64,000 nucleotides of DNA from Mycobacterium xenopi (GCF_009936235.1 NZ_AP022314.1:3782001-3846000); one strand, 5' to 3'. Shown: positions 49,175 through 58,527, counted from the first letter of the stretch. Program-made: numbers and translations. The notes: a model not told the origin generated them from the sequence alone.

Positions 49175-50767
49175 GTGACGCCCGAGGAGTGGATCGCGCA
49201 CGACCCCGACCCGGCGACCGCCGCCGAACTCGCCGGCTGTGAGCCCGGTGAGCTTGCCGCGCGGTTCGCCCGACCGCTCAGGTTCGGTACCGCGGGACTG
49301 CGCGGGCCGGTGCGCGGCGGGCCGGACGCGATGAACCTGGCCGTGGTATTGCGTGCGACCTGGGCGGTGGCGCAGGTGCTCAAGGACCGAGGGCGCGGCG
49401 GCTCGACGGTGATCGTCGGCCGCGACGCGCGCCACGGATCGGCCATGTTCGCTGTCGCAACCGCAGAAGTGTTTGCCGCCGAAGGGTTTTCCGTGTTGCT
49501 TTTTGCCGGCCCAATACCCACACCGGTGCTGGCTTTCGCAGTGCGCCGGGCCGGTGCCGCGGCCGGGATCCAGATCACCGCGTCACACAATCCGCCGAGC
49601 GACAACGGCTACAAGGTGTACCTCGACGACGGCATCCAGATCGTCTCGCCCGTTGACCGCGCAATCGAAACCGCGATGGCCACCGCGCCGTTTGCCGACC
49701 AAATCGCCAGAGCCCCCGTCGAATCCACCCACACCAGTCTGGTCGACCGCTACATCGAGCGCACCGCCGGCCTGCGGTGCTCGTCGGGGTCGGTGCGGGT
49801 GGCGCTGACACCGTTACACGGGGTCGGTGGCGCGGTGGCGGTCGAAACGCTGCACCGCGCCGGCTTCGGCGAAGTCCACACCGTCGGCGCGCAGTTCGCG
49901 CCCGACCCCGACTTCCCCACCGTCGCGTTCCCCAATCCCGAGGAGCCGGGTGCCACCGACGCCCTGCTGCGCCTGGCCCACGACTTCGACGCCGATATCG
50001 CGGTTGCGCTGGACCCCGACGCGGATCGTTGCGCGGTGGGCATACCCACGCCAGAGGGCTGGCGGATGCTTACCGGAGACGAAACCGGTTGGCTGTTAGG
50101 CGATTACATCTTGTCTCACACCGACTCCCCGACGACGGCCGTGGTGGCCAGCACGGTGGTGTCGTCGCGGATGCTGGCCGCGGTCGCCGCGCGCCACGGC
50201 GCGCGCCACGTCGAAACCCTGACCGGGTTCAAATGGCTGGCGCGCGCCGACGCCGGTCTGCCCGGCTGCAGGCTGGTCTACGCCTACGAGGAGGCGATCG
50301 GCCATTGTGTGGACCCCGACGCGGTGCGCGACAAGGACGGCATCAGCGCGGCGGTGGTGGCCTGTGATTTGGTGGCGGCGCTCAATGCGCAGGGCCGCTC
50401 GGTGCTCGACATGCTCGACGAGCTCGCCCGACGCCACGGTGTCCACGTGGGTGCCGCGGTGTCAAGCCCGGTGGCCGGCCCCGGCGAGGCGGCGGCAATC
50501 ATGCGGCGGCTGCGGCGAGAGCCACCCGGCCAGCTGGCTGGATTTGCCGTCTGCACAACGGATTTACAGCCCCGCACCGACGCGCTGGTGTTTTTTGGCA
50601 GCGACGCCCACATGTGGGCCCGGGTGGTGGTGCGACCGTCGGGCACCGAACCCAAGCTGAAGTTCTACCTCGAAGCCGGCTGCCCGCCGAACGAGGATCT
50701 TCGGCATGCTCGTGAGCGGGCAACCGCGCTGCGCGACCGGCTCGTCGCGGAGGTGCGGCGCTGGTAG
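49175..50767 (+). CDS. pmmB: phosphomannomutase/phosphopentomutase-type enzyme PmmB
   Basis: Alpha-D-phosphohexomutase superfamily, 530 residues. The active serine is in QITASHNPPSDNGYKVY, the Mg loop is DPDADRCAVG, the sugar loop contains EEAIGH, and the phosphate-binding loop RPSGTEPK lies near the C-terminus. Being downstream of deoD, it may act as phosphopentomutase on ribose-1-phosphate from nucleosides (inference) or as phosphomannomutase, as its name says. GTG at 49175 is chosen because it opens just before the conserved start, 11 bases after deoD. Ends one base before the convergent upp stop. Confidence 0.92.
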   Translation: MTPEEWIAHDPDPATAAELAGCEPGELAARFARPLRFGTAGLRGPVRGGPDAMNLAVVLRATWAVAQVLKDRGRGGSTVIVGRDARHGSAMFAVATAEVFAAEGFSVLLFAGPIPTPVLAFAVRRAGAAAGIQITASHNPPSDNGYKVYLDDGIQIVSPVDRAIETAMATAPFADQIARAPVESTHTSLVDRYIERTAGLRCSSGSVRVALTPLHGVGGAVAVETLHRAGFGEVHTVGAQFAPDPDFPTVAFPNPEEPGATDALLRLAHDFDADIAVALDPDADRCAVGIPTPEGWRMLTGDETGWLLGDYILSHTDSPTTAVVASTVVSSRMLAAVAARHGARHVETLTGFKWLARADAGLPGCRLVYAYEEAIGHCVDPDAVRDKDGISAAVVACDLVAALNAQGRSVLDMLDELARRHGVHVGAAVSSPVAGPGEAAAIMRRLRREPPGQLAGFAVCTTDLQPRTDALVFFGSDAHMWARVVVRPSGTEPKLKFYLEAGCPPNEDLRHARERATALRDRLVAEVRRW

Positions 50768-50768
50768 C

Positions 50769-51392
50769 TCAGCGTGGCCCGAACTGGCGGTCACCGGCGT
50801 CACCGAGACCCGGGACGATGTAGGCGATTTCGTTGAGCCGCTCGTCGATGGCGGCGGTGTACAAACGCACGTTGTGAGCTGCTTTCTCCAGCGCCGCAAG
50901 GCCTTCCGGTGCCGCAACCACGCATAGCACGGTGATATCGGTTGCGCCACGCTGCAACAACAGCCCGATGGTGTGTGTCATCGACCCACCGGTTGCCAGC
51001 ATGGGGTCGAGCACCATCACCGGTTGGCCGCGCAGGTCGTCGGGCAGCGATTCCAGGTAAGGCACCGGCTGGTGGGTTTGCTTGTCGCGAACTACCCCGA
51101 CGAATCCCACGCGCGCCTCGGGAATTAGCGCATGTGCCTGGTCGACCATGCCCAACCCGGCCCGCAGCACCGGCACCAACAGCGGTGGTTTGGCCAACCG
51201 GATTCCGTCTGCCTGGGCCAGCGGTGTACGGACGGTGATGGTCTCGGTGGGTGCGTCGCGGGTCGCCTCGTAGACCAGCATCAGCGTCAAATCGCGTAAC
51301 GCCGCACGGAACGCGGCGTTGTCGGTGCGCTCGTCGCGCAGCGCGGTCAGCCGGGCCGCGGCCAGCGGATGGTCAACGACGCGCACCTCCAC
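50769..51392 (-). CDS. upp: uracil phosphoribosyltransferase Upp
   Basis: Salvages uracil to UMP with PRPP, 207 residues. The PRPP loop VMVLDPMLATGGSMTHTI is near 125-142; the N-terminal part has VVDHPLAAARLTALRD and TPLAQADGIRLAKPP. The length matches Rv3309c. Convergent with pmmB with one base between; it is divergent from sapM. Confidence 0.95.
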   Translation of the reverse strand: MEVRVVDHPLAAARLTALRDERTDNAAFRAALRDLTLMLVYEATRDAPTETITVRTPLAQADGIRLAKPPLLVPVLRAGLGMVDQAHALIPEARVGFVGVVRDKQTHQPVPYLESLPDDLRGQPVMVLDPMLATGGSMTHTIGLLLQRGATDITVLCVVAAPEGLAALEKAAHNVRLYTAAIDERLNEIAYIVPGLGDAGDRQFGPR

Positions 51393-51466
51393 AAAGATCG
51401 ACCCTATCGCTGGACACGCGTGCTTCCATACCGGTTGACGGGCAATGCCGACCCTATACTCCCGGC

Positions 51467-52372
51467 ATGCGGCGCCTGAGACGCCGAACCAACGGCGGAT
51501 TGCGAATCGTCGGGCTGATCACCGTGCTAACGGTGTGGGCGGTGGTGGCTTCTTCTGCCTCAGCGCATTTCGGCGGCGCGGCCCACCGCGTGCAGTTCGC
51601 GGCCGCCGCACTTCCCACTCCCGCGCATGTGGTCATCGTGGTGGAGGAAAACCGTTCGCAGGCCAATATCATCGGCAACAAGTCGGCACCCTACATCAAC
51701 TCCCTTGCCGCCAACGGCGCGATGATGACGCAATCCTTCGCCGAGACCCACCCCAGCGAGCCCAACTACCTGGCGTTGTTCGCCGGCAACATGTTCGGCT
51801 TGAAGGACAACAGTTGTCCCGTCAACGTTGGTGCCGCTCCGAATCTCGGTTCGGAACTGCTTGCCGCCGGATACACATTCGCCGGTTTCGCCGAAGACCT
51901 ACCGGCGGTTGGCTCGCCAGTCTGCAGCGCGGGCAAATATGCTCGCAAGCATGTGCCCTGGGTGGATTTCAGCAACATCCCGAAGAACTACTCGCTGCCG
52001 TTTTCGGCTTTCCCTGCGCCACCGAATTACGCTAGCCTGCCTACGGTTTCGTTCGTCATTCCCAACGTCGACAACGACATGCACGACGGCTCGATCGCCC
52101 AAGGCGACGCATGGCTTTACCAGAAGCTGTCCCCATATGCCGCCTGGGCGAAGACCAACAACAGTCTGCTGATCTTGACCTGGGATGAAGACGACAACAC
52201 CGCGCGCAACCAGATTCCCACGATCATCTACGGGGCCAACGTCAAACCTGGGGCCTACCCCGAGCCGATCAGCCACTACAACGTGTTGTCCACTCTGGAG
52301 CAGATGTACGGGCTGCCCAAAACCGGTTACGCGGCCAACGCTACGGCGATTACCGACATCTGGGGCAGCTAA
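51467..52372 (+). CDS. sapM: secreted acid phosphatase SapM
   Basis: Secreted phosphatase of 301 residues. In M. tuberculosis SapM removes phosphate from host phosphatidylinositol-3-phosphate and stalls phagosome maturation. A signal peptide (LRIVGLITVLTVWAVVASSA) precedes the mature domain, which starts near ALPTPAHVVIVVEENRS. The conserved blocks GNKSAPYINSLAANG, ETHPSEPNYLALFAGN and NDMHDGSIAQGDAWL are the phosphoesterase core; His and Asp in the last are likely catalytic. TATACT at 51455-51460 lies 6 bases before the ATG, which suggests a leaderless transcript. Syntenic with Rv3310. Confidence 0.95.
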   Translation: MRRLRRRTNGGLRIVGLITVLTVWAVVASSASAHFGGAAHRVQFAAAALPTPAHVVIVVEENRSQANIIGNKSAPYINSLAANGAMMTQSFAETHPSEPNYLALFAGNMFGLKDNSCPVNVGAAPNLGSELLAAGYTFAGFAEDLPAVGSPVCSAGKYARKHVPWVDFSNIPKNYSLPFSAFPAPPNYASLPTVSFVIPNVDNDMHDGSIAQGDAWLYQKLSPYAAWAKTNNSLLILTWDEDDNTARNQIPTIIYGANVKPGAYPEPISHYNVLSTLEQMYGLPKTGYAANATAITDIWGS

Positions 52373-52429
52373 CGTTGCGGGTTGGCCCTCGGTCGGGCGC
52401 TGTGCGCCTGCGTCGATATCCTGTGCCGC

Positions 52430-53680
52430 ATGGCTGCTGAGCTGGTTCCTATCCGACTGAGCCTCACCGCTGGCGACCGCTACACGCTGTGGGCGCCGCG
52501 CTGGCGCGATGCCGGTGACGAGTGGGAGGCGTTTCTCGGTAAGGGCGAGGACCTCTACGGCTTCGAAAGCGTCGCTGACCTGGTGGCCTTCGTGCGCAGC
52601 GACACCGACAACGATCTGGTCGACCACCCCGCGTGGAAGGACCTGACTCAGGCAAATGCGCATACGCTCGACCCGGCCGACGACAAGCAGTTCGACCTGG
52701 TTGGTGTCGAGGAGCTCGTCGCCGAAAAACCGACCGAGGAGTCCGTCGCCGCGCTCGCGGGCAGCCTGGCGATCGTGGCGTCGATCGGATCGGTCTGCGA
52801 ATTGCCGACGGTCAACAAGTTCTTCAACGGGAATCCGATGCTGGGCACGGTGGCCGGCGGCATCGACCACTTCACCGGCAGAGCCGGGCGCAAGCGCTGG
52901 AATTCCATCGCGGAGATCATCGCGCGAGGCTGGGACGATGTGCTGGCCGCGATCGACGGCATCGTCAGCACCCCGGATGTCGATGGGGCCGCGTCGGCGC
53001 GGGCAGCCGACGAGTTGGCTGAGCCACGCCAGGACGACGACGAGGAGCCGGCCCTGGACGTCGACATCGGTGCCGAGGTCGACGAGCCGGAAGAATCCGT
53101 TGCGGCCGACGACAGCGTGGTGCTGGGCAGCGATGAGGACTTCTGGTTGAAGGTGGGCATCGACCCGATCCGGATCATGACCGACGCGGGCACGTTCTAT
53201 ACCCTGCGCTGCTATTTCGACGACCGTCCGATTTTCCTTGGTCGTAACGGCCGTATCAGCGTCTTCAGCTCGGAGCGGGCGCTGGCCCGGTATCTCGCCG
53301 ACGAGCACGACCACGACCTGTCCGATCTGAGCACCTACGACGACATCCGCACCGCGGCCACCGACGGCTCGCTGCAGGTCGATATCACCGACGACAACGT
53401 GTATGTGCTAACGGGCCTGGCCGACGATCTGGCGGATGGACCCGATGCGGTGGACCGTGAGCAGTTGGAGCTGGCCGTCGAATTGCTTCGCGATGTGGGC
53501 GAATACGCCGAGGACAACACCGTCGAAGAAGCGCTCGCGACCGATCGGCCGCTGGGCAAGCTGGTCACCTACGTGCTCGAACCCGACTCGGTCGGCAAGC
53601 CCGCCGCCCCGTATGCCCGGGCGGTGCGCGAGTGGGAGCAGCTGGAGCGGTTCGTGGAGTCGCGGCTAAGGCGCGAGTAG
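52430..53680 (+). CDS. acidic conserved protein (Rv3311-like)
   Basis: Acidic cytoplasmic protein of 416 residues conserved in mycobacteria. Residues 185-230 form a disordered, very acidic linker (EPRQDDDEEPALDVDIGAEV). Two similar halves, each with an LW-type strand and a 'VFSSERALARYLADE'/'GFESVADLVAFVRSD' block, suggest an internal duplication. No enzyme motif is visible. Some related proteins are labelled primosomal, which the sequence does not support. Convergent with fetB, with a hairpin between them. Confidence 0.8.
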   Translation: MAAELVPIRLSLTAGDRYTLWAPRWRDAGDEWEAFLGKGEDLYGFESVADLVAFVRSDTDNDLVDHPAWKDLTQANAHTLDPADDKQFDLVGVEELVAEKPTEESVAALAGSLAIVASIGSVCELPTVNKFFNGNPMLGTVAGGIDHFTGRAGRKRWNSIAEIIARGWDDVLAAIDGIVSTPDVDGAASARAADELAEPRQDDDEEPALDVDIGAEVDEPEESVAADDSVVLGSDEDFWLKVGIDPIRIMTDAGTFYTLRCYFDDRPIFLGRNGRISVFSSERALARYLADEHDHDLSDLSTYDDIRTAATDGSLQVDITDDNVYVLTGLADDLADGPDAVDREQLELAVELLRDVGEYAEDNTVEEALATDRPLGKLVTYVLEPDSVGKPAAPYARAVREWEQLERFVESRLRRE

Positions 53681-53683
53681 GAC

Positions 53684-53747
53684 CGGCGAGCAGACGCAAA
53701 ATCGCACATTTCGGGACGAAATCGCGCGATTTTGCGTCTGCTCGCCG
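53684..53747. terminator. 22-base-arm hairpin between convergent genes
   Basis: Perfect inverted repeat: 53684-53705 (CGGCGAGCAGACGCAAAATC and two more bases) and 53726-53747, with a 20-base loop. It fills the gap between the stop codon of the Rv3311-like gene (53680) and the stop codon of fetB (starts 53748). As it has no T tract, it may work as a bidirectional terminator or a repeated palindrome; the core GCGAGCAGACGCAAAATCG occurs in other mycobacterial intergenic regions as I recall. Confidence 0.7.
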
Positions 53748-54512
53748 TTAAAGCGGCAACAGCCGGTGGTCGCGGGTGAACACGCGGCGGACAAGGCCAA
53801 GGGCGACCACCACCGTGGTGACCGCGACCGATCCCAAGATCAAGAACATCACCACGGCCTGCACCAGCACGGCCTGCACCGGCGAGACACCGGCGAGGAT
53901 GAGTCCGGTCATCGCCCCGGGCAAGAACACCAGACCGGTTGCCTTGGTGGTTTCGATCTGCGGAGAGACGGCCGAGCGCAACGCCGTGCGCAGGTAGGGG
54001 GCGGCCGCCTGACGGTAGGGCTGCGCCAGGGCTAACCGCGCTTCGACCTGGTCGCGTTTGTCGCGCAGCTCATCGACCAGCCGACGGGCCACCAGCACCG
54101 TGGCGGTCATCGAGTTGCCGATCATCATCCCTGCGATCGGCACCAGGGTCCGCGGCTGCAGCGGAAACACCCGCAGCCCGAATATCACCGAAAGCGTCAC
54201 CACCGCCGCGGTGGCGAACGCGGCGATGGCCAGCGGCGCCAGCCGCGGCACCTCCGGGGCCCGCCGGCGCGCGACGTCGCCGGCGTAGCCGACCATGCCC
54301 GCGGTCCACGCCCACGACCACCACAGCGAGCGACCCGGCTCGAACAGCAACGCCAACGCGCCGCCGACCAGCAACAACTGGGCCAACGCGCGGGCCGCCG
54401 ACCACACCACCTGACGTTCCAGGCCCAGTCGCTGCCATAGCGATATCGCCGCGCCGAACCCGACCAACGCCAACGACGTTGCCAGCCCGGCCCATCCGAC
54501 CTCGCCGTTCAC
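53748..54512 (-). CDS. fetB: FetB-type ABC transporter permease
   Basis: Permease of 254 residues from the UPF0014/FetB family. Six to seven hydrophobic segments span residues 7 to 250 (LATSLALVGFGAAISLW, LVPIAGMMIGNSMTATVLVA, LPGAMTGLILAGVSPVQAVL). In E. coli FetAB exports iron. The GTG at 54512 overlaps the fetA stop (GTGA). The substrate here is not certain. M. tuberculosis does not carry this gene at this site. Confidence 0.85.
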   Translation of the reverse strand: MNGEVGWAGLATSLALVGFGAAISLWQRLGLERQVVWSAARALAQLLLVGGALALLFEPGRSLWWSWAWTAGMVGYAGDVARRRAPEVPRLAPLAIAAFATAAVVTLSVIFGLRVFPLQPRTLVPIAGMMIGNSMTATVLVARRLVDELRDKRDQVEARLALAQPYRQAAAPYLRTALRSAVSPQIETTKATGLVFLPGAMTGLILAGVSPVQAVLVQAVVMFLILGSVAVTTVVVALGLVRRVFTRDHRLLPL

Positions 54513-55198
54513 GGCGTCACCTCCTCGTTTCCCGGCTTCGGTGCAGCCGGTTCAAACCTTGTGCAGCGGCCTTTGTCGATGTACACGACCCAGTCGGCGA
54601 TCCGCTCGACCTGCGCCGCGTCGTGGGTGACCCACAGGGCCGGCGTTCCTTGACCGTCCGCCAAGTCGCGTACCGCGTGTTCGATCACGCGTGCCGCGGC
54701 GGCGTCGACCGCGGAGGTGGGCTCGTCGAGAAGCAGCACCTCAGGCTGCGCCATAAGCGTGCGGGCCAGACACATCCGCTGTGCCTCACCGCCCGACAGG
54801 GCGGTCGCATCACGGTCCAGCCACGACCCGGTCAACGCCACCCGGGCCAGCGTTTCGGCTATCCGCGCATCGGACGCGGCGGGGTCGGCCGCCCGCAAGT
54901 TGTCGGCCACGGTGCCGGGAAACGGCGTCGGGCGCTGAAAGCACATGCCTACCCGGCGGCGCAACCACAGCGGGTCGAGCCCACTGATGTCCTTGCCGCA
55001 GAACAACACTCGCCCACTGGTCGGCACTTCCAGCCGATTGCACAATCGCAGCAACGTCGACTTACCTGATCCCGACGGGCCGAACACCACCGTCACCCCA
55101 TGCTTTGGGATGGCGGCGCTGAACCCGTCGAGTGCACGCAACCCGGCCCGCTCCACCACCACGTCGGCGAATTCGAACACCGGCTCCGTTTCGGCCAC
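54509..55198 (-). CDS. fetA: FetA-type ABC transporter ATP-binding protein
   Basis: ABC ATPase of 229 residues: Walker A FGPSGSGKSTLLRLCNRLE, signature ALSGGEAQRMCLART, Walker B PEVLLLDEPTSAVD, and an H-loop in LWVTHDAAQ. Pairs with the FetB-type permease. The start GTG lies 3 bases after the add stop, so it is in the same transcript as cdd-deoA-add. The iron-export role is inferred from the pair. Confidence 0.88.
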   Translation of the reverse strand: MAETEPVFEFADVVVERAGLRALDGFSAAIPKHGVTVVFGPSGSGKSTLLRLCNRLEVPTSGRVLFCGKDISGLDPLWLRRRVGMCFQRPTPFPGTVADNLRAADPAASDARIAETLARVALTGSWLDRDATALSGGEAQRMCLARTLMAQPEVLLLDEPTSAVDAAAARVIEHAVRDLADGQGTPALWVTHDAAQVERIADWVVYIDKGRCTRFEPAAPKPGNEEVTP

Positions 55199-55201
55199 GG
55201 C

Positions 55202-56290
55202 CTACCCGATCAGCACCGCGAAGCGCGGCTTGATGACCTCATCGATGATCGCCAAACGCTCGTCAAAGCCGATGAACGCCGACTTCACCGCATTGATGGT
55301 GAACCGCTCCAGATCGCTCCAGCCGTAGCCGAATGCCTCGACCAGCCTGTGCATTTCGCGGGTCATCGAGGTGTCGCTCATCAACCGGTTGTCGGTGTTG
55401 ATGGTCACCCGGAACCGCGCCCGGGCCAGCAGGTCGAACGGGTGCTCGGCGATGCTGTCGACGACACCGGAATGCACGTTGGAGCTTGGGCATAGCTCCA
55501 ACGGAATTCGCTTGTCGCGCAGGATGGCCGCCAGCCGCCCCAGCTGTACCGTGCCATCGTCGTTGACGTGGATGTCATCGACGATCCGCACCCCGTGCCC
55601 CAGCCGGTCAGCGCCGCAGAATGCGATCGCCTCATGGATGGACGGCAGCCCGAACGCTTCACCAGCATGAATTGTGAAGCGGGCGTTGTGATCTCGCATG
55701 TACTCGAACGCATCCAGATGCCGCGACGGCGGGTAACCAGCCTCTGCGCCGGCAATGTCGAATCCGACCACACCTTTATCCCGAAACCTGATCGCCAGCT
55801 CGGCGATCTCACGGGACAGCGCGGCGTGGCGCATCGCGGTCACCAAGCAGCGCACCGTGATTGCGCGGCCCGCGGCCGCGGCGGCTTTCTCCCCGTCGGC
55901 GAAACCTGCCAGCACGGTGTCAACCACTTCGTCGAACGAGAGTCCGCGGTTGATGTGCAGTTCAGGGGCAAAACGCACCTCGGCGTACACCACGTTGTCG
56001 GCGGCCAGGTCCTCCACGCATTCATAGGCGACCCGGTGCAGCGCCTCAGGTGTCTGCATCACCGCGACGGTGTGCGCAAACGGCTCGAGGTAGCGCTCCA
56101 GCGACCCGCTGTAGGAGCGGGTGTGAAACCAGCGGGCCAGCTCGTCGACGTCGGTGGAGGGCAGGTCGTCGTAGCCGATCTGGCCCGCGATGTCGAGCAC
56201 AGTAGCCGGGCGCAGCCCGCCGTCGAGGTGGTCGTGCAGCAGCGCCTTGGGCGCCTTGCTGATCATGTCCAGGGTCAGCGGTGTCGTCAT
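55202..56290 (-). CDS. add: adenosine deaminase Add
   Basis: Zinc enzyme of 362 residues, adenosine to inosine. Zn ligands His19 and His21 in LLHDHLDGGLRP; catalytic Glu in IHAGEAFGLPS; GADRLGHGVRI; and the Asp in INTDNRLMSD. Start ATG at 56290 overlaps the deoA stop (ATGA). The reading frame is open much further upstream but in non-coding phase of deoA. Syntenic with Rv3313c. Confidence 0.95.
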   Translation of the reverse strand: MTTPLTLDMISKAPKALLHDHLDGGLRPATVLDIAGQIGYDDLPSTDVDELARWFHTRSYSGSLERYLEPFAHTVAVMQTPEALHRVAYECVEDLAADNVVYAEVRFAPELHINRGLSFDEVVDTVLAGFADGEKAAAAAGRAITVRCLVTAMRHAALSREIAELAIRFRDKGVVGFDIAGAEAGYPPSRHLDAFEYMRDHNARFTIHAGEAFGLPSIHEAIAFCGADRLGHGVRIVDDIHVNDDGTVQLGRLAAILRDKRIPLELCPSSNVHSGVVDSIAEHPFDLLARARFRVTINTDNRLMSDTSMTREMHRLVEAFGYGWSDLERFTINAVKSAFIGFDERLAIIDEVIKPRFAVLIG

Positions 56291-57564
56291 GGGGTGATCC
56301 GATCGATGATCAGTGGGCGCGGGGCCGGTGGGCTGTCGCCGACGCTCCAGCCGCCGTCGAGCTCGGCCATCGCCGCACCGAACCGTTCTTGGGTGTCGGT
56401 GTACAGCGTGAACAGCGGCTCGCCGGCCACGACCGGTTCGCCGGGGCGGCGGTGGATTCGGATACCGGCACCGGGTTGCACCCGTTCGCCCGGCCGGGTC
56501 CTGCCCGCGCCGAGCCGCCACACCGTCATCCCTACCGCCATTGCGTCGATGTCGCCCATTGTGCCGCCCCGGCCCGCGGTCACGGTCTCCGAACACGCGC
56601 CCACCGGCAACGGCGCCGACAAGTCCCCACCCTGCGCGGCGACCAGCGCGCGGAAGCGGTCCATCGCGGTGCCGTCGCGCAGGGTCTGCGCGGGATCGCT
56701 GCCGTCGAGGCCGGCGAGTTGCAGCATCTCGGTGGCCAGCGCCACCGTCAGCTCCACCACATCGGGCGGCCCGCCGCCGGCCAGCACGTCGAGGGCTTCG
56801 GCGACCTCGAGCGCGTTGCCGACGGCGGCGCCCAGCGGGCGGTTCATGTCGGTCAGCAGCGCGCGGGTGGGCATTCCGTGCGCGGTACCCAGCCGCACCA
56901 TAGTTCGCGCCAGCTCCCGGCACAGCGGCTCGGACTTCAGCAGCGACCCGGAACCCACCTTGACGTCGAGCACCAGCGCGCCCGCGCCCTCGGCGAGTTT
57001 CTTGCTCATCACCGAGCTGGCGATCAGCGGCAGCGACTCCACGGTGCCGGTGATGTCGCGCAGCGCATACAGCTTGGCGTCGGCGGGCACCAGTCGGCCG
57101 GCCGCGAAGATTGCCGCCCCGACGTCGCGGAGTTGTTCGCGCACCTTCGGGATCGGCAGGTCCGCGGTGAACCCGGCGATCGATTCGAGTTTGTCCAAGG
57201 TGCCGCCGGTATGACCCAGCCCGCGCCCGGATGCCTGGGGCACCGCGGCCCCGCAGGCGGCGACGACGGCCACGAGCGGCAGCGTGATCTTGTCCCCGAC
57301 CCCGCCGGTGGAGTGCTTGTCCACGGTCGGCTTGCGCAAATGGGTGAAGTCCAGCCGCTCACCGGAGGCCAGCATCGCCGCGGTCCACCGCGCGGTCTCG
57401 GCGTGGTCCATGCCGCGCAGGTAGATCGCCATCAGCAGCGCCGCCATCTGTTCCTCGGCGACGCGGCCGTGGGTGTAGGCGTCGATGAGCCAGTCGATGG
57501 CGGCCTCGGAGAGCCGCCCGCCGTCGCGCTTGGTCTTGATCAGCGTCGGCGCGTCGAAGATCAC
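56287..57564 (-). CDS. deoA: thymidine phosphorylase DeoA
   Basis: Pyrimidine-nucleoside phosphorylase of 425 residues, splits thymidine with phosphate. Thymidine and phosphate motifs are KPTVDKHSTGGVGDKITLP and SGRGLGHTGGTLDKLES. GTG at 57564 overlaps the cdd stop (GTGA). Operon cdd-deoA-add-fetA-fetB. Syntenic with Rv3314c. Confidence 0.95.
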   Translation of the reverse strand: MIFDAPTLIKTKRDGGRLSEAAIDWLIDAYTHGRVAEEQMAALLMAIYLRGMDHAETARWTAAMLASGERLDFTHLRKPTVDKHSTGGVGDKITLPLVAVVAACGAAVPQASGRGLGHTGGTLDKLESIAGFTADLPIPKVREQLRDVGAAIFAAGRLVPADAKLYALRDITGTVESLPLIASSVMSKKLAEGAGALVLDVKVGSGSLLKSEPLCRELARTMVRLGTAHGMPTRALLTDMNRPLGAAVGNALEVAEALDVLAGGGPPDVVELTVALATEMLQLAGLDGSDPAQTLRDGTAMDRFRALVAAQGGDLSAPLPVGACSETVTAGRGGTMGDIDAMAVGMTVWRLGAGRTRPGERVQPGAGIRIHRRPGEPVVAGEPLFTLYTDTQERFGAAMAELDGGWSVGDSPPAPRPLIIDRITP

Positions 57565-57971
57565 GGCAGGTCGCCGGGGCCAAACGCGTCGGGCAACAAC
57601 TCGCCGAGGCGGCGCGGTCCGGCGGGATGGTCGATGAGCAGATCGGGCCCGCCGTGTTCCAACAACAGTTGCCGGCACCGCCCGCACGGCGCCAGCAACC
57701 GCCCGCTCGCGTCGACGCATGCCAGCGCGAGCAGCCTGCCGCCGCCAGTCGAATGCAGGGCGCTGACTACTCCGCACTCGGCGCAGAGACCTAGGCCATA
57801 TGAGACATTTTCCACATTGCACCCGGTGACCACCCGGCCGTCGTCGACCAGCGCCGCCGCGCCCACCCGCAACCGGGAATAGGGTGCATACGCTCGATAT
57901 GCCGCCTGGGTTGCGTTGTCCCGCAACGCATTCCAATCAACCGTAGTGGTACTCACCGCGACGCCCGCCAT
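57561..57971 (-). CDS. cdd: cytidine deaminase Cdd
   Basis: Tetrameric zinc cytidine deaminase, 136 residues. Zn cysteines Cys63, Cys96 and Cys99 with catalytic Glu65 (LCAECGVVS and APCGRCRQLL). GCNVENVSYGLG is the family signature. The first 11 residues before DWNALRDNA are extra relative to the family, so GTG at 57956 is an alternative start. First gene of the minus-strand nucleoside-salvage operon. Confidence 0.94.
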   Translation of the reverse strand: MAGVAVSTTTVDWNALRDNATQAAYRAYAPYSRLRVGAAALVDDGRVVTGCNVENVSYGLGLCAECGVVSALHSTGGGRLLALACVDASGRLLAPCGRCRQLLLEHGGPDLLIDHPAGPRRLGELLPDAFGPGDLP

Positions 57972-58125
57972 GTTCTGTACGCATTGGACCGCCCCGATTT
58001 GTCGTCGGTCAACGTCAAAGCCACCCTAACTTCGCCGCTGTCGGGAGCCTCGGCGGCTGCGCCGCGGTTCGGCGGACACCAACAATGGGTTTAGAGTCCA
58101 GCCGAGGACAGGTTGGAGAAGGCCG

Positions 58126-58527
58126 ATGACGACGTCCGCCGAGCCGGCAAGGCCACTGCGCCGGAGCCTGTATCGGGGGGATCCCGGCATGTGGTCGTGG
58201 GTGCTGCACCGCATCAGCGGTGCGACGATCTTCTTCTTCCTGTTCGTGCACGTGCTGGACACCGCGCTGGTGCGGGTAGGCCCGCAGACCTACAACGAGG
58301 TCATCGAGACCTACAAGACACCCGTCGTCGGCCTGATGGAGCTCGGCCTGGTCGCTGCGGTGCTCTATCACGCGTTGAACGGCGTGCGGGTCATCCTGAT
58401 CGACTTCTGGTCGCACGGTCCCCGCCACCAACGGGCGATGTTGTGGGTGGTTGCCGTGGTGTGGCTGCTGGTGATGGTCCCCGCGACAGTGGTTATCGGC
58501 ATCCACTTGATGGAGCACGTCCGATGA
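58126..58527 (+). CDS. sdhC: succinate dehydrogenase cytochrome b subunit SdhC
   Basis: Membrane anchor of 133 residues with three helices. The signature W-VLHRISGATIFFFLFVH includes the quinone-site serine/arginine region, and HVLDTALVRVG plus HALNGVRVILIDFW give the heme-ligand histidine area. The ATG at 58126 follows a 150-base gap to cdd (divergent). The TGA overlaps sdhD. Syntenic with Rv3316. Confidence 0.95.
   Translation: MTTSAEPARPLRRSLYRGDPGMWSWVLHRISGATIFFFLFVHVLDTALVRVGPQTYNEVIETYKTPVVGLMELGLVAAVLYHALNGVRVILIDFWSHGPRHQRAMLWVVAVVWLLVMVPATVVIGIHLMEHVR

Noticed and set aside
56281..57882. 533-codon plus-strand frame opposite deoA
   Set aside because: Shadow of deoA, with no recognisable domain.
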